The notes under the pieces: generated by a model
The model's input: the letters and a program-made list of their open reading frames with translations, nothing else
Told to the model about the DNA's origin: nothing
The model's database searches: none
Shown here: piece by piece, positions 18,182-25,302 of the stretch
Layout of the letters: each line of letters opens with the position of its first letter
How positions within the stretch are numbered: the first letter of the stretch is position 1
Assembly: GCF_001042485.2 (NCBI RefSeq)
Contig: NZ_LBMN02000036.1
Coordinates: forward strand, 124,001-188,000
Reading direction: 5' to 3'
DNA from: Bacillus paralicheniformis
GTDB lineage: Bacteria > Bacillota > Bacilli > Bacillales > Bacillaceae
Length of the DNA stretch: 64,000 nt
Program-made: the position numbers and the translations under genes

Positions 18182-18182
18182 T

Positions 18183-20102
18183 TTATACATAGACCGGCTG
18201 AACAGGAAGCACAGATTCGACTTCTTTTATTACATTCCATTCTTTTTCATCGCCCGCAAAAATGCTGATCGTGCCGCGGTCGCTGTTTGATCTGATCAGA
18301 CGTCCGATGCCTTGACGCAGCCTTAGCAGCATGTAAGGGAGGTCTACTTCGCGAAAGGCGTTTTCCAAACCGCTCCGCTTCGCTTCAAACACAGGATCAT
18401 GCGGCGGAAAAGGAAGCGACCAGATGATGACATTTTGCAGCGGATCTCCGGGAATATCGAGCCCTTCCCAAAGATGCACAGAGCACAAAACGGATTCTTC
18501 AACCGTTTGAAACTTTTCAACGATTGTACTGATTTCTTCATCCCCCTCAAAGTAAACAGGAAACGAAAATGATTCCTGTGCAGTCCGGCGCTTGAAGGAC
18601 AGAAGCTCCTCAAAAGACGGAAACAGGATCAGCGTCTTCCCGCCCGATTCTTTGATTGCACGGATTGCCGCTTTTTCTTTCGCTTCTCTTTCCTCAATTC
18701 GATGGATGTACACTTTCATCTGCTCTTCATAATCGTACGGCGAATCAACGGTAAATGATAAGTAGTCGCGGATCCCAAGGCTTGTCGCCAAATAATCGAA
18801 CGATCCGTTTTCCGATAATGTCGCCGATGAGAAAATAAATGGAATCTGCTTGGAGAACACTTTTTCTCCGAGAACTTCGGAGACGGTTCTCGGCATGACG
18901 ACGAATGTCGACTCAAGCTCTTTTTGCTCAAGCCAACTGATCGCATTTTTCCTGTAGAGCGAAAGGGAGTAAGCCATCTGTTCGAGATACTCTTCGACAA
19001 CGGTTAAAGCGTATTGGTCGATCGTGTACAGCTCGCCTTCAAAAACGAGCGCCTCCCCGATTTTTTCAAGCAAATCATACAGCTCGGCGGCCGCTTTTTT
19101 CAGATTGGCATGATCTTTGATGCGCATGCGCTCAGAGCCTTCTGCTTTTTCGGCGTTTTCCGAAAGCAAACCGAAAAATTCGTCGTTGGCGCGAAGCGCT
19201 TCTTCGACAAGCTCTGCAAATTCTTCTCTGATGTCATTGCCGAGCAGGCGCTCGAGAAACATTTCGAGCGTCGATTGCTTCACCCTGTATGTCAGCGCTT
19301 TTTGCGCCGCAAACTCGAGCAGATGCCCTTCATCGAAAACCACAGCGCTGTGTTCCGGCAAAAGCGGAAGCTGGCCTTCCCGTTTTCTCGCCTCTTCTGT
19401 CCAAACGTGCTCCATATAGAAATCATGGGAACAGATGATGAAATCAGTTGATTTTCGATAATGGTCTCTTGACAATGTGAGTCCGCAGCGGTGCCTCATA
19501 TCACACGTAAGACAGTCTTGAAATGAATCGTAACCGATTTCAGACCATTCATCATTTGATAAAGACGAATACTCTTTGCGGTCGCCGTATGGATAAAAAG
19601 TCTGCATACCATGCGATTCGTGAACGAAAGACGGCAGACTTTCGTAGAGGTCAAGCCATTTCTCATCATCAGAGCGCTGCATCGTTTTCTCCAGTTTTTT
19701 CAAACATAAATATTGATCATGCGATTTGCTGAGCCTTGCGTCAATCGTCAAGCCTAAATGCTCGGAAATTTTGTAAATATCGCCTTCTTTTTTGACGAGC
19801 TGTTCGATCAGCGTCTCATCCGCACAAGCGATGACCGCCGGCTTGCCCGTATACCTGGCATAGCTCAAGGCAAACAGAAGATAGACGAGCGTTTTTCCGG
19901 TTCCGACTCCGGCTTCTGCAAACATGACCTTCTTTTCCTTAAATGCCCTCTCTAATTGAAAAGCCATGAATATTTGCTCATCGCGCAAATCAAAGCCTTT
20001 TTCAGGAAGAATATCGTAAAATACATCACCGATCCAATTGTTCAGTTCTTCATAAAAGTTTTTTGTTTTTGTTAATGAAAAAGGCAGACGAGATGCTGTC
20101 AC
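18183..20102 (-). CDS. ypvA: XPD/DinG-like ATP-dependent helicase YpvA
   Basis: A 639-residue superfamily 2 helicase of the XPD/DinG group. Walker A is AEAGVGTGKTLVYL (about residue 60), motif II is VVFDEGH (about 250), and the C-terminal helicase motifs end with RQGIGRLIRS. Between motifs Ia and II lie four cysteines (YLCLKK and DCLTCDMRHRCG) suited to bind the 4Fe-4S cluster typical of XPD. GTG start at 20102 after GGAG. Role in repair or in resolving nucleic acid structures is inferred from the family. Confidence 0.9.
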   Translation of the reverse strand: MTASRLPFSLTKTKNFYEELNNWIGDVFYDILPEKGFDLRDEQIFMAFQLERAFKEKKVMFAEAGVGTGKTLVYLLFALSYARYTGKPAVIACADETLIEQLVKKEGDIYKISEHLGLTIDARLSKSHDQYLCLKKLEKTMQRSDDEKWLDLYESLPSFVHESHGMQTFYPYGDRKEYSSLSNDEWSEIGYDSFQDCLTCDMRHRCGLTLSRDHYRKSTDFIICSHDFYMEHVWTEEARKREGQLPLLPEHSAVVFDEGHLLEFAAQKALTYRVKQSTLEMFLERLLGNDIREEFAELVEEALRANDEFFGLLSENAEKAEGSERMRIKDHANLKKAAAELYDLLEKIGEALVFEGELYTIDQYALTVVEEYLEQMAYSLSLYRKNAISWLEQKELESTFVVMPRTVSEVLGEKVFSKQIPFIFSSATLSENGSFDYLATSLGIRDYLSFTVDSPYDYEEQMKVYIHRIEEREAKEKAAIRAIKESGGKTLILFPSFEELLSFKRRTAQESFSFPVYFEGDEEISTIVEKFQTVEESVLCSVHLWEGLDIPGDPLQNVIIWSLPFPPHDPVFEAKRSGLENAFREVDLPYMLLRLRQGIGRLIRSNSDRGTISIFAGDEKEWNVIKEVESVLPVQPVYV

Positions 20103-20210
20103 CCTGCTCCAACCCCCAACTATCGAGTTTTCAGAACTTCTATCCTATCACTATGATTCGGGAAATTCAACAAGAAAGATTTGAGAAAAGGAGCAGGAAG
20201 CCTCTCTTAA

Positions 20211-20387
20211 CTATTTCCGGTAAATCGAATGCGTCAAAAACGGATGATCCGTCGATTCCATATGGCTGATCGCGTTTTTCAATTCTTCCTTAGCATATGT
20301 AAGGCGCTCTTCGCCAATGTCCTCGAGCTGGTTTTCTGACGTCTCCAGCGCTTTTTGAATCATATGAATGTGATCGCTGTTCAACAT
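20211..20387 (-). CDS. Small helical protein between ypvA and ypsC
   Basis: A 58-residue acidic helical protein starting MLNSDHIHMIQKAL at ATG 20387, after the RBS AGGGGTGAT. The frame extends further upstream, but that part lacks a good start and looks non-coding. Its position corresponds to that of yptA in B. subtilis; I cannot confirm identity by sequence. A sporulation-type promoter candidate lies at 20420-20448. Confidence 0.6.
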   Translation of the reverse strand: MLNSDHIHMIQKALETSENQLEDIGEERLTYAKEELKNAISHMESTDHPFLTHSIYRK

Positions 20388-20419
20388 GAAATCACCCCTT
20401 TTCAAAATCAATAATCCCG

Positions 20420-20448
20420 AGTATATGCAGGATGAATCGTTTTTATAC
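20420..20448 (-). promoter_or_regulatory. Possible SigE-type promoter
   Basis: Minus strand GTATAAA (20448-20442), 14 bases, CATATACT (20427-20420). The SigE -10 is close to CATACANT and the spacing is right, so the 58-residue gene downstream may be expressed in the mother cell. Weak evidence. Confidence 0.3.
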
Positions 20449-20569
20449 AGGCTGATTTTATGTTTTTTCTTTGCTCTTGATAAATACGCAAAAATAAAGG
20501 GAATCCATAGTGAAAAATGGTTTCCTTCAATCTTGTTATGTAACTCACCCAATTCCGGAACAATTAAAA

Positions 20570-20601
20570 ACTTTAAGAACCGTCTTATATAAGACGGTTC
20601 T
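20570..20601 (-). terminator. Terminator of the 122-residue protein gene
   Basis: A perfect 26-base palindrome (20576-20601) spans the stop codon region and is followed by TAAAGTTTTTAATT on the minus strand. Confidence 0.8.
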
Positions 20602-20953
20602 CCAAAGATTCGATTGCCAGTTTTAGTGCAGTCAAGCGACGCTCTTTTAATGTTTTTTGAGGACTGCCTTCTTTTGCTTTGGCTATTTGTTTTTCAATAG
20701 ATGGAATGATACCTTGTAAAACTTCTTTAGAAGTCAATATGATTTCTTCGTTATAGCCAAAATCTTCTCCATTCCAAATACCTTTTAGGCTTTCTAAACC
20801 AATTTTTACTGCGTTTAGTCTCTTTTTGACAAGAGTTGTGTTTGAACCTTTTTCTTTCGTGCTTTTATAAGCATTTGTTAGTTTATTAAAAGTTGACTCC
20901 AACGATTGAATGGAAAAATCTTGGATTTCTTGGCTGACAGAATTCATATACAA
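20585..20953 (-). CDS. Unknown 122-residue protein with internal duplication
   Basis: I do not recognise this protein. It is helical and Lys/Glu/Ser-rich, without signal peptide or membrane segment. Two copies of one motif are visible: TLVKKRLNAVKIGLESLKG (about residues 59-77) and TLKERRLTALKLAIESLEN (about 101-119), so it arose by duplication of a helix unit. The DNA is more AT-rich than its neighbours, and a promoter (21247-21276) and terminator enclose it. Not part of the conserved B. subtilis order as I know it; probably acquired or lineage-specific. ATG 20953 or 20947 may be the start. Confidence 0.65.
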   Translation of the reverse strand: MYMNSVSQEIQDFSIQSLESTFNKLTNAYKSTKEKGSNTTLVKKRLNAVKIGLESLKGIWNGEDFGYNEEIILTSKEVLQGIIPSIEKQIAKAKEGSPQKTLKERRLTALKLAIESLENRLI

Positions 20954-21470
20954 ACCTCATTTTTCTTTTTTAATGATTCAACATTTTTTAACAATCTGCT
21001 TAATGGTTGAATTAGGACTGCACATTCATTTTTGCGAGTCGTAAACTGTCATTTCGACTATCGACAAATAAAAATCAAGATATTTCGCAGCGACAATCGA
21101 CCACTCACAGTGGAAGAAGGTTCAACATAGCGTTTAACCCATCTTGTTCTTTTTGGGTGTGTGGTAATCTGCTGATATCCTTTAACAAGTTGCTAAACGC
21201 TTTGCTCTCCTTGATAACTTACCATCGAATATTTGTTCTGATTTTGATTGTATCAAAATTTCGGGGAAGTTATCAAATATCAACATTTACGTTTAACCGT
21301 TTTCACAGCGGTCAAACACCCTTTTTCCAGTCAAACAACAGCTTAACATCAGATAGTAAGGACTGTGTTAGACAATGTGCGCTTTATCCACAATAAAAAC
21401 CCAGTCTATTCTGTTTTTCTATCATATCCTGTAGGGACTTAAAAATTTATAGACTAAAGGTGGAGAGTTT
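20954..21470. other. AT-rich 517-base gap, mostly without genes
   Basis: Holds the promoter of the 122-residue gene (21247-21276) and a minus-strand frame of about 36 codons (stop near 21107) that has no start codon and reads SKAFSNLLKDISRLPHTQKE in its middle, possibly the remnant of a decayed gene. A plus-strand frame (21157-21396) is its shadow. No RNA gene or repeat was recognised in the rest. Confidence 0.5.
21247..21276 (-). promoter_or_regulatory. Promoter upstream of the 122-residue protein gene
   Basis: Minus strand TTGATA (21276-21271), 18 bases, TGA-TACAAT (-10 at 21252-21247): a good SigA promoter with extended -10. The start site would be about 290 bases before the gene, leaving a long untranslated or decayed leader. 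Confidence 0.55.
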
Positions 21471-21932
21471 ATGTACTATTATGAACCGGCAAAGAAAGAT
21501 TATTGGGATTATGATTATGATCCTTACAAGAAAGATCACGATTATTGCAAAAAGGACTACTACTACCATGAGCCTTGCAAAAAAGACTTCTATTACCATG
21601 AACCTTGCAAGAAGGATTACGATTATTGCAAAAAGGATTATTACTACCATGAGGATTACAAAAAAGACTACGATTACCACAAACCTTGCAAGAAGGATTA
21701 CGATTATTGCAAAAAGGATTATTACTACCATGAGGATTACAAAAAAGACTACGATTACCATAAGCCTTGCAAGAAGGATTACGATTATTGCAAAAAGGAT
21801 TATTACTACCATGAGCCTTGTAAAAAAGACTACGATTACCACAAACCTTGCAAGAAAGACTGCTACTATGAGCCGCGCAAAAAATGCTATGATTCGTCTT
21901 ATAAAAAGAAAAATGATTCATGGATTTACTAG
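21471..21932 (+). CDS. Tyr/Lys/Asp/Cys-rich tandem-repeat coat-like protein
   Basis: A 153-residue repetitive protein with 41 Tyr, 36 Lys and 12 Cys. Residues 20-127 are four tandem 27-residue units of the pattern KKDYDYC-KKDYYYHEDY-KKDYDYHKPC; a divergent tail follows. The composition and the KKDYDY motif recall the outer spore-coat proteins CotC and CotU, which are cross-linked through tyrosine; Cys and His are an addition here and could allow disulfides or metal binding. ATG 21471 follows AGGTGG. CATATCCTG upstream (21424-21432) resembles a SigK -10. Coat assignment is inferred from composition. Confidence 0.7.
   Translation: MYYYEPAKKDYWDYDYDPYKKDHDYCKKDYYYHEPCKKDFYYHEPCKKDYDYCKKDYYYHEDYKKDYDYHKPCKKDYDYCKKDYYYHEDYKKDYDYHKPCKKDYDYCKKDYYYHEPCKKDYDYHKPCKKDCYYEPRKKCYDSSYKKKNDSWIY
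21528..21851 (+). repeat. Four tandem 81-bp coding repeats
   Basis: Copies at 21528-21608, 21609-21689, 21690-21770 and 21771-21851. Copies 2 and 3 differ at only two synonymous positions, which points to recent duplication. The repeat length is a multiple of three, so copy number can change without breaking the frame. Confidence 0.9.
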
Positions 21933-22026
21933 TGAATCGATGTTTTGCCATGCGCTTTTAAGGGGATAATCCCGCGGGCGCGCAAATTTAAAAACGCCGT
22001 TCGGCGGCTTTCCAGCTATGGAAAGA

Positions 22027-22056
22027 AAAAAGGCTGCCGTTTCATGGCAGCCTTTT
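22027..22056 (-). terminator. Terminator of ypsC
   Basis: Stem aaaaggctgcc/ggcagcctttt (22028-22038 with 22046-22056) with a T-rich minus-strand tail just after the ypsC stop codon; it can also stop plus-strand reading from the coat-like gene. Confidence 0.85.
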
Positions 22057-22060
22057 AGCT

Positions 22061-23215
22061 TCACTTCTCTTTATTCGGTTTTGGCGGCCTTTTCCCCCAA
22101 TACTGGTAATAGTCCGTCTTAATAAAACCGTTAAAGAGTTTCCGTTTTTTTGTCGCTTTTTTCCCGTAGCACTCTTCAAAACGCTCGTTTGATGTCAGCA
22201 TGTAAACAGACCACGTATCAAGTCCGGCAAATGCTTCGCCCATATCTTTATACATGGCTTCGACTGCTTTCTTTTCACCGAGGCGTTCCCCGTACGGCGG
22301 ATTTCCGACGATCACGCCGTATTCCTCTTTCGTCCGAAAATCCTTTACCTGCATTTGCTTAAATTCGATGAAATCGGCGAGTCCCGCTTCCTCGGCATTC
22401 GCCTTGGCGATCTCGATCATACGATGATCCAGGTCATACCCCGAAATTGACAGAGGCTGATCATAATTCGCCTTGTCTTCGACTTCCAGCCTCGCTTGAT
22501 CCCACACTTCTTTGCCGATCCATTCCCATCTTTCGGATGCAAAATCCCTGTTGAAACCCGGCGCGATATTTTGGCCGATCAAAGCCGCTTCGATCGGTAT
22601 CGTGCCCGAACCGCAAAACGGATCGACGAAAGGTCTGTCAGGCGTCCAATTTGTCAATAGAATCAATGCTGCAGCAAGGGTTTCTTTCAGCGGCGCTTCC
22701 CCTTGGCCGGTTCGGTATCCCCGTTTATGAAGACCGGCTCCGGATGAATCAAGCGTAATGACCGCTTTGTCTTTTAAAAGGGAGACCTCGATTTTATATT
22801 CCGGGCCTGTTTCCTCAAGCCACCCGCCTTGTGTCTGATACGCTGATTTCAGCTTCTCGGCGATCGCTTTTTTGACGATACGCTGGCAGTCCGGCACGCT
22901 TGCGAGCACTGATTTAACAGATTTTCCCGTCACAGGGAATGAGGCGAGTTCAGGAAGATAGGCGCTCCAGTCGATCGCTTTTGTCTTCTCGAATAACTCG
23001 TCAAAGGTCTTGGCCGTAAATTCGGCAACCTGCACTTTCACCCTGTCAGCGGTTCTCAGCCACAGATTGGCTCTGCAGATGGCGAGGGCATCGCCTTCAA
23101 ACAAGACTTTGCCGTTGTCAACCGTACAATCATATCCAAGATCTCGCACCTCTTTGGCGACGATCGCTTCAATTCCCATCGGCGCTGTTGCAATTAATGT
23201 ATAGGTTTTCATCAT
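22061..23215 (-). CDS. ypsC: THUMP-domain RNA methyltransferase YpsC
   Basis: A 384-residue class I SAM-dependent methyltransferase of the RlmL type, predicted to make N2-methylguanosine in 23S rRNA. N-terminal ferredoxin-like and THUMP region (about residues 1-160), then a Rossmann methyltransferase domain with PFVDPFCGSGTIPIEAA (motif I) and the catalytic NPPYGERLGE motif IV near residue 305. Located next to rnpB on the same strand, as in B. subtilis. The first two codons are both ATG. Confidence 0.92.
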   Translation of the reverse strand: MMKTYTLIATAPMGIEAIVAKEVRDLGYDCTVDNGKVLFEGDALAICRANLWLRTADRVKVQVAEFTAKTFDELFEKTKAIDWSAYLPELASFPVTGKSVKSVLASVPDCQRIVKKAIAEKLKSAYQTQGGWLEETGPEYKIEVSLLKDKAVITLDSSGAGLHKRGYRTGQGEAPLKETLAAALILLTNWTPDRPFVDPFCGSGTIPIEAALIGQNIAPGFNRDFASERWEWIGKEVWDQARLEVEDKANYDQPLSISGYDLDHRMIEIAKANAEEAGLADFIEFKQMQVKDFRTKEEYGVIVGNPPYGERLGEKKAVEAMYKDMGEAFAGLDTWSVYMLTSNERFEECYGKKATKKRKLFNGFIKTDYYQYWGKRPPKPNKEK

Positions 23216-23244
23216 ATCACCTGTTTTTATGTATGTTTTTTACA

Positions 23245-23275
23245 TGATAAAAGCTCTCCTACCTGCGGAGAGCTT
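23245..23275 (-). terminator. Terminator of rnpB
   Basis: Nine-bp stem aagctctcc/ggagagctt (23251-23259 with 23267-23275) with a short T-rich tail, just beyond the 3' end of RNase P RNA. Confidence 0.75.
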
Positions 23276-23293
23276 ATACATTGTCATCATCAT

Positions 23294-23700
23294 AATAGTG
23301 TGTAACGTTCTGTAAGCCATGTTTTGTTCCGTCGTACTGCCGTCGGCTGCTAAGCCTCGTACTCGGGTGGTAATCATCTATCTACAGAGTCAACTCTGTC
23401 CTTCTTTCCGTTCATTTCCGTCCAGAAGGTTCCCCTACCAAAATTTGGGTTTCTCGCTCGAGGGGTTTACCGCGTTCCACTCTCACCATTTCTAGTGAGA
23501 CTTCGTCACTGTGGCACTTTCAAGGATACTCAGCCATATCCATAAAGGACGTAGGCTTTTTTCCTGCCGTCAGCCTTCTGCAAGGCTGCCCTAGCTTATG
23601 ACTTCGCTAGGCACGAACACTACGGGCATCTCAGCACCGTGCGAGCATGGACTTTCCTCTACAGATGTAAAATCTGCAGCGATTACCCGAACGTTAAGAC
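23294..23700 (-). ncRNA. rnpB: RNase P RNA, B type
   Basis: The catalytic RNA that cleaves the 5' leader from pre-tRNA. The minus strand reads GTCTTAACGTTCGGGTAAT at the 5' end, then GAGGAAAGTCCATGCTCGCA (conserved region I), the AGAAACCCAAATTTTGG segment characteristic of Bacillus B-type RNA, and ends with TTACAGAACGTTA. Almost every helix of the B. subtilis RNA can be followed, with changes in peripheral stems. Ends are approximate to a few bases. The location between ypsC and gpsB is conserved. Confidence 0.97.
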
Positions 23701-23707
23701 ATCAACT

Positions 23708-23736
23708 ATTATAGCTTAGTTTGTTCTAAAGGGCAA
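23708..23736 (-). promoter_or_regulatory. Promoter of rnpB
   Basis: Minus strand TTGCCC (23736-23731), 17 bases, TATAAT (23713-23708). The RNase P RNA 5' end lies 8 bases downstream of the -10, as expected. Confidence 0.8.
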
Positions 23737-23746
23737 GCGGTTTTCA

Positions 23747-24043
23747 TCAATCGTATAATTTGCTTCCAAACACATGTTTTTCCAAATTGGAAAGCCGTTT
23801 TAGAATATCAAAATTGGTCGTATTTGATTGAGCCGGCTGTCTCTTGTTGGCTTCTTCAAGCTGTTTTTTCAACTGCAGGTTTTCCTGCTGCAATTCTTCG
23901 ATTTCCTGATGGAAGGCTTCATAGTCTTTAATGACCATGTCCAAGAATTTGTCAACATCTTCCTGCTTGTAGCCTCTGACTCCTGTTTTGAATTCTTTTT
24001 CCAAAATTTCTTTAGCAGAAAGCTTCACTTTATCAGCAAGCAT
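23747..24043 (-). CDS. gpsB: Cell-division protein GpsB
   Basis: A 98-residue DivIVA-like membrane-associated coiled-coil protein that shuttles penicillin-binding protein 1 between septum and side wall. DivIVA-type N-domain (residues 1-65, with [18 protein letters not shown]) and a C-terminal trimerising helix ending HVFGSKLYD. Start at ATG 24043 (MLADKV), 6 bases after GAGGTG; an in-frame GTG at 24052 overlaps the RBS. The partner gene ponA is also in this window. Confidence 0.95.
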   Translation of the reverse strand: MLADKVKLSAKEILEKEFKTGVRGYKQEDVDKFLDMVIKDYEAFHQEIEELQQENLQLKKQLEEANKRQPAQSNTTNFDILKRLSNLEKHVFGSKLYD

Positions 24044-24123
24044 CTTTTTCACCTCATATCGTGAATCATCATCTTATATTTTTTCAGAAAACGTGTGCAA
24101 TGTCAAATTTTCTCTTGCACTTT

Positions 24124-24675
24124 TTACTCTTCATAAAAGCTGCATTCTTCAACGGTGACTCTCAGGTCATCCATCGTAATCGTGTAAATCGGAAAATCGC
24201 GTTTTTCCTGAGCCTTTTTTGCTTCATTCAGCATATACACAGGCGAGCCTTCTCTTTCTTCGTCGTACAGAATCAATAAGCCATCCGCCTTTTCGATGAA
24301 AAACCGGTTTTTTTGTTTAAATTGGACCGGGCTTTCGTACGGCCTGTGTGTCAAGCTTTCAGTGAAATCGCTGGCTGCGAGCACAGCTTCATACTGCTCT
24401 TGGTTTTTCTCGTTCCACTTCTTTTCCTGTTCCAAAAACGGAGTGATAACCGCCACTTTCAAGTCGGGATATTCTTCCTGCAGCGAAAACGCGACTTCCG
24501 CCGCCCATAGTTCCGTGCCGAGCTGGCCTGAGATAAGGATCCATTCCAGGCCTTCCTCAAGCAGGGCGGTCAGTCGGTTTTCAAGCGCTTTTTTTATGTA
24601 GAACAGGGCCTTGTCATCCTGTTTGAAAATCCCGAGTTCAAACGGCTTGTACCCTGTAACGGCCAATACTTTCAT
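24124..24675 (-). CDS. ypsA: YpsA, SLOG-superfamily protein
   Basis: A 183-residue Rossmann-like protein of the SLOG superfamily (DUF1273), with GYKPFELGIF at the N-terminus and ILISGQLGTELWAAEVAF as the putative nucleotide-binding loop. In B. subtilis and Staphylococcus aureus it affects cell division and FtsZ localisation; the ligand is unknown. Start chosen at ATG 24675 after AGGTGAT; the upstream GTG lies inside the RBS. Confidence 0.9.
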   Translation of the reverse strand: MKVLAVTGYKPFELGIFKQDDKALFYIKKALENRLTALLEEGLEWILISGQLGTELWAAEVAFSLQEEYPDLKVAVITPFLEQEKKWNEKNQEQYEAVLAASDFTESLTHRPYESPVQFKQKNRFFIEKADGLLILYDEEREGSPVYMLNEAKKAQEKRDFPIYTITMDDLRVTVEECSFYEE

Positions 24676-24689
24676 GTTAATCACCTGCT

Positions 24690-24715
24690 AAAAAAAGGGG
24701 CCGTATTCCGCCCCA
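24690..24715 (-). terminator. Terminator of cotD
   Basis: GC-rich stem ggggc/gcccc (24697-24701 with 24710-24714), followed on the minus strand by six T; lies between cotD and ypsA. Confidence 0.7.
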
Positions 24716-24791
24716 TTTTTTCAAAAGATATTCTGTTGCTCACGTTCAATCCGGCGCTCGTTCATCCTGACAAAACTTCCGAAAATCCTTT

Positions 24792-25061
24792 TTAGTAAGG
24801 ACCCATACCCATTCCAGGTCCCGGCATCGCTCCAGGCCCGGGCATCATTCCTGCGCCAGGGCTCACGAAGTGCTGGTGTGATGCCTGGTTGACAGCTGAT
24901 TGAGTTTGCGGGAAGTAATGAACATGCTGAAAATGCTGATGGTTGACATTCGTTGTGTGCTGCGGGTGAATGTGCGGTACGACGGTTTTGCTTTGCGTAT
25001 GGTTGTAGCAGCATTGAGTAGGATGAACAATCGGCGCCATTACATGCGGTTTACAGTGCAT
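24792..25061 (-). CDS. cotD: Spore coat protein CotD
   Basis: An 89-residue inner-coat protein, His-rich, with the CotD block APIVHPTQCCYNHT (about 9-22) and VPHIHPQHTTNVNHQHFQHV (28-47). The C-terminus is unusual: a Gly/Pro/Met-rich tail (GPGAMPGPGMGMGPY) replaces the Cys-rich end that I recall for B. subtilis CotD. Preceded by a consensus SigK promoter. Confidence 0.93.
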   Translation of the reverse strand: MHCKPHVMAPIVHPTQCCYNHTQSKTVVPHIHPQHTTNVNHQHFQHVHYFPQTQSAVNQASHQHFVSPGAGMMPGPGAMPGPGMGMGPY

Positions 25062-25098
25062 GAAAATTCCCCTTTCTTTAAGCTTCTATATACACTAT

Positions 25099-25126
25099 TA
25101 AACTATGAAGCAAGGGGTAAACATGT
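25099..25126 (-). promoter_or_regulatory. SigK promoter of cotD
   Basis: Minus strand CATAGTTTA (25107-25099) matches the SigK -10 (CATANNNTA) exactly, with AC 17 bases upstream at the -35 position. Late mother-cell expression fits a coat gene. Confidence 0.7.
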
Positions 25127-25145
25127 ACTAATATAAAAACCTATT

Positions 25146-25241
25146 TTAAAAGTAAGCCATAAAGCTTTCCTTGAAATTCGTCATGATCAATACGATAAAC
25201 AGTACGACGACAAAAAACAGATAAAACAGCCCCTTATACAT
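25146..25241 (-). CDS. 31-residue single-helix membrane peptide
   Basis: ATG 25241, 7 bases after AAGGGAG, opens a 31-codon frame: a short basic start (MYKG), a hydrophobic helix LFYLFFVVVLFIVLIM, and a tail TNFKESFMAYF. It has its own promoter (25273-25301) and lies between mrfB and cotD on the same strand. I do not recognise a family. The hydrophobic design and good initiation signals make it a probable gene. Confidence 0.6.
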   Translation of the reverse strand: MYKGLFYLFFVVVLFIVLIMTNFKESFMAYF

Positions 25242-25272
25242 ATCGACGCTCCCTTCAAACCATTCTAACGTT

Positions 25273-25301
25273 ATTTTACAAGAAGCGATCGGTTTCTACA
25301 A
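25273..25301 (-). promoter_or_regulatory. Promoter of the small membrane peptide gene
   Basis: Minus strand TTGTAG (25301-25296), 17 bases, TAAAAT (25278-25273), just after the mrfB stop codon. Confidence 0.5.
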
Positions 25302-25302
25302 T

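Noticed and set aside
20388..20552. N-terminal extension (55 codons) of the 58-residue protein gene
   Set aside because: No start with RBS, AT-rich unlike the conserved part, and a strong RBS precedes the internal ATG at 20387.
21157..21396. 79-codon plus-strand ORF in the AT-rich gap
   Set aside because: No RBS, odd composition, and it lies opposite a better coding-like minus frame and a promoter.
21528..21851. Regular 81-bp repeats as a CRISPR array or minisatellite
   Set aside because: Units are contiguous without unique spacers, are multiples of three and keep one open frame with a good RBS, so they are coding repeats.
21447..21951. Long minus-strand frames opposite the repeat protein
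   Set aside because: They are shadows of the same low-complexity repeats, with no RBS and implausible Ile/Val- or Asn-rich products.
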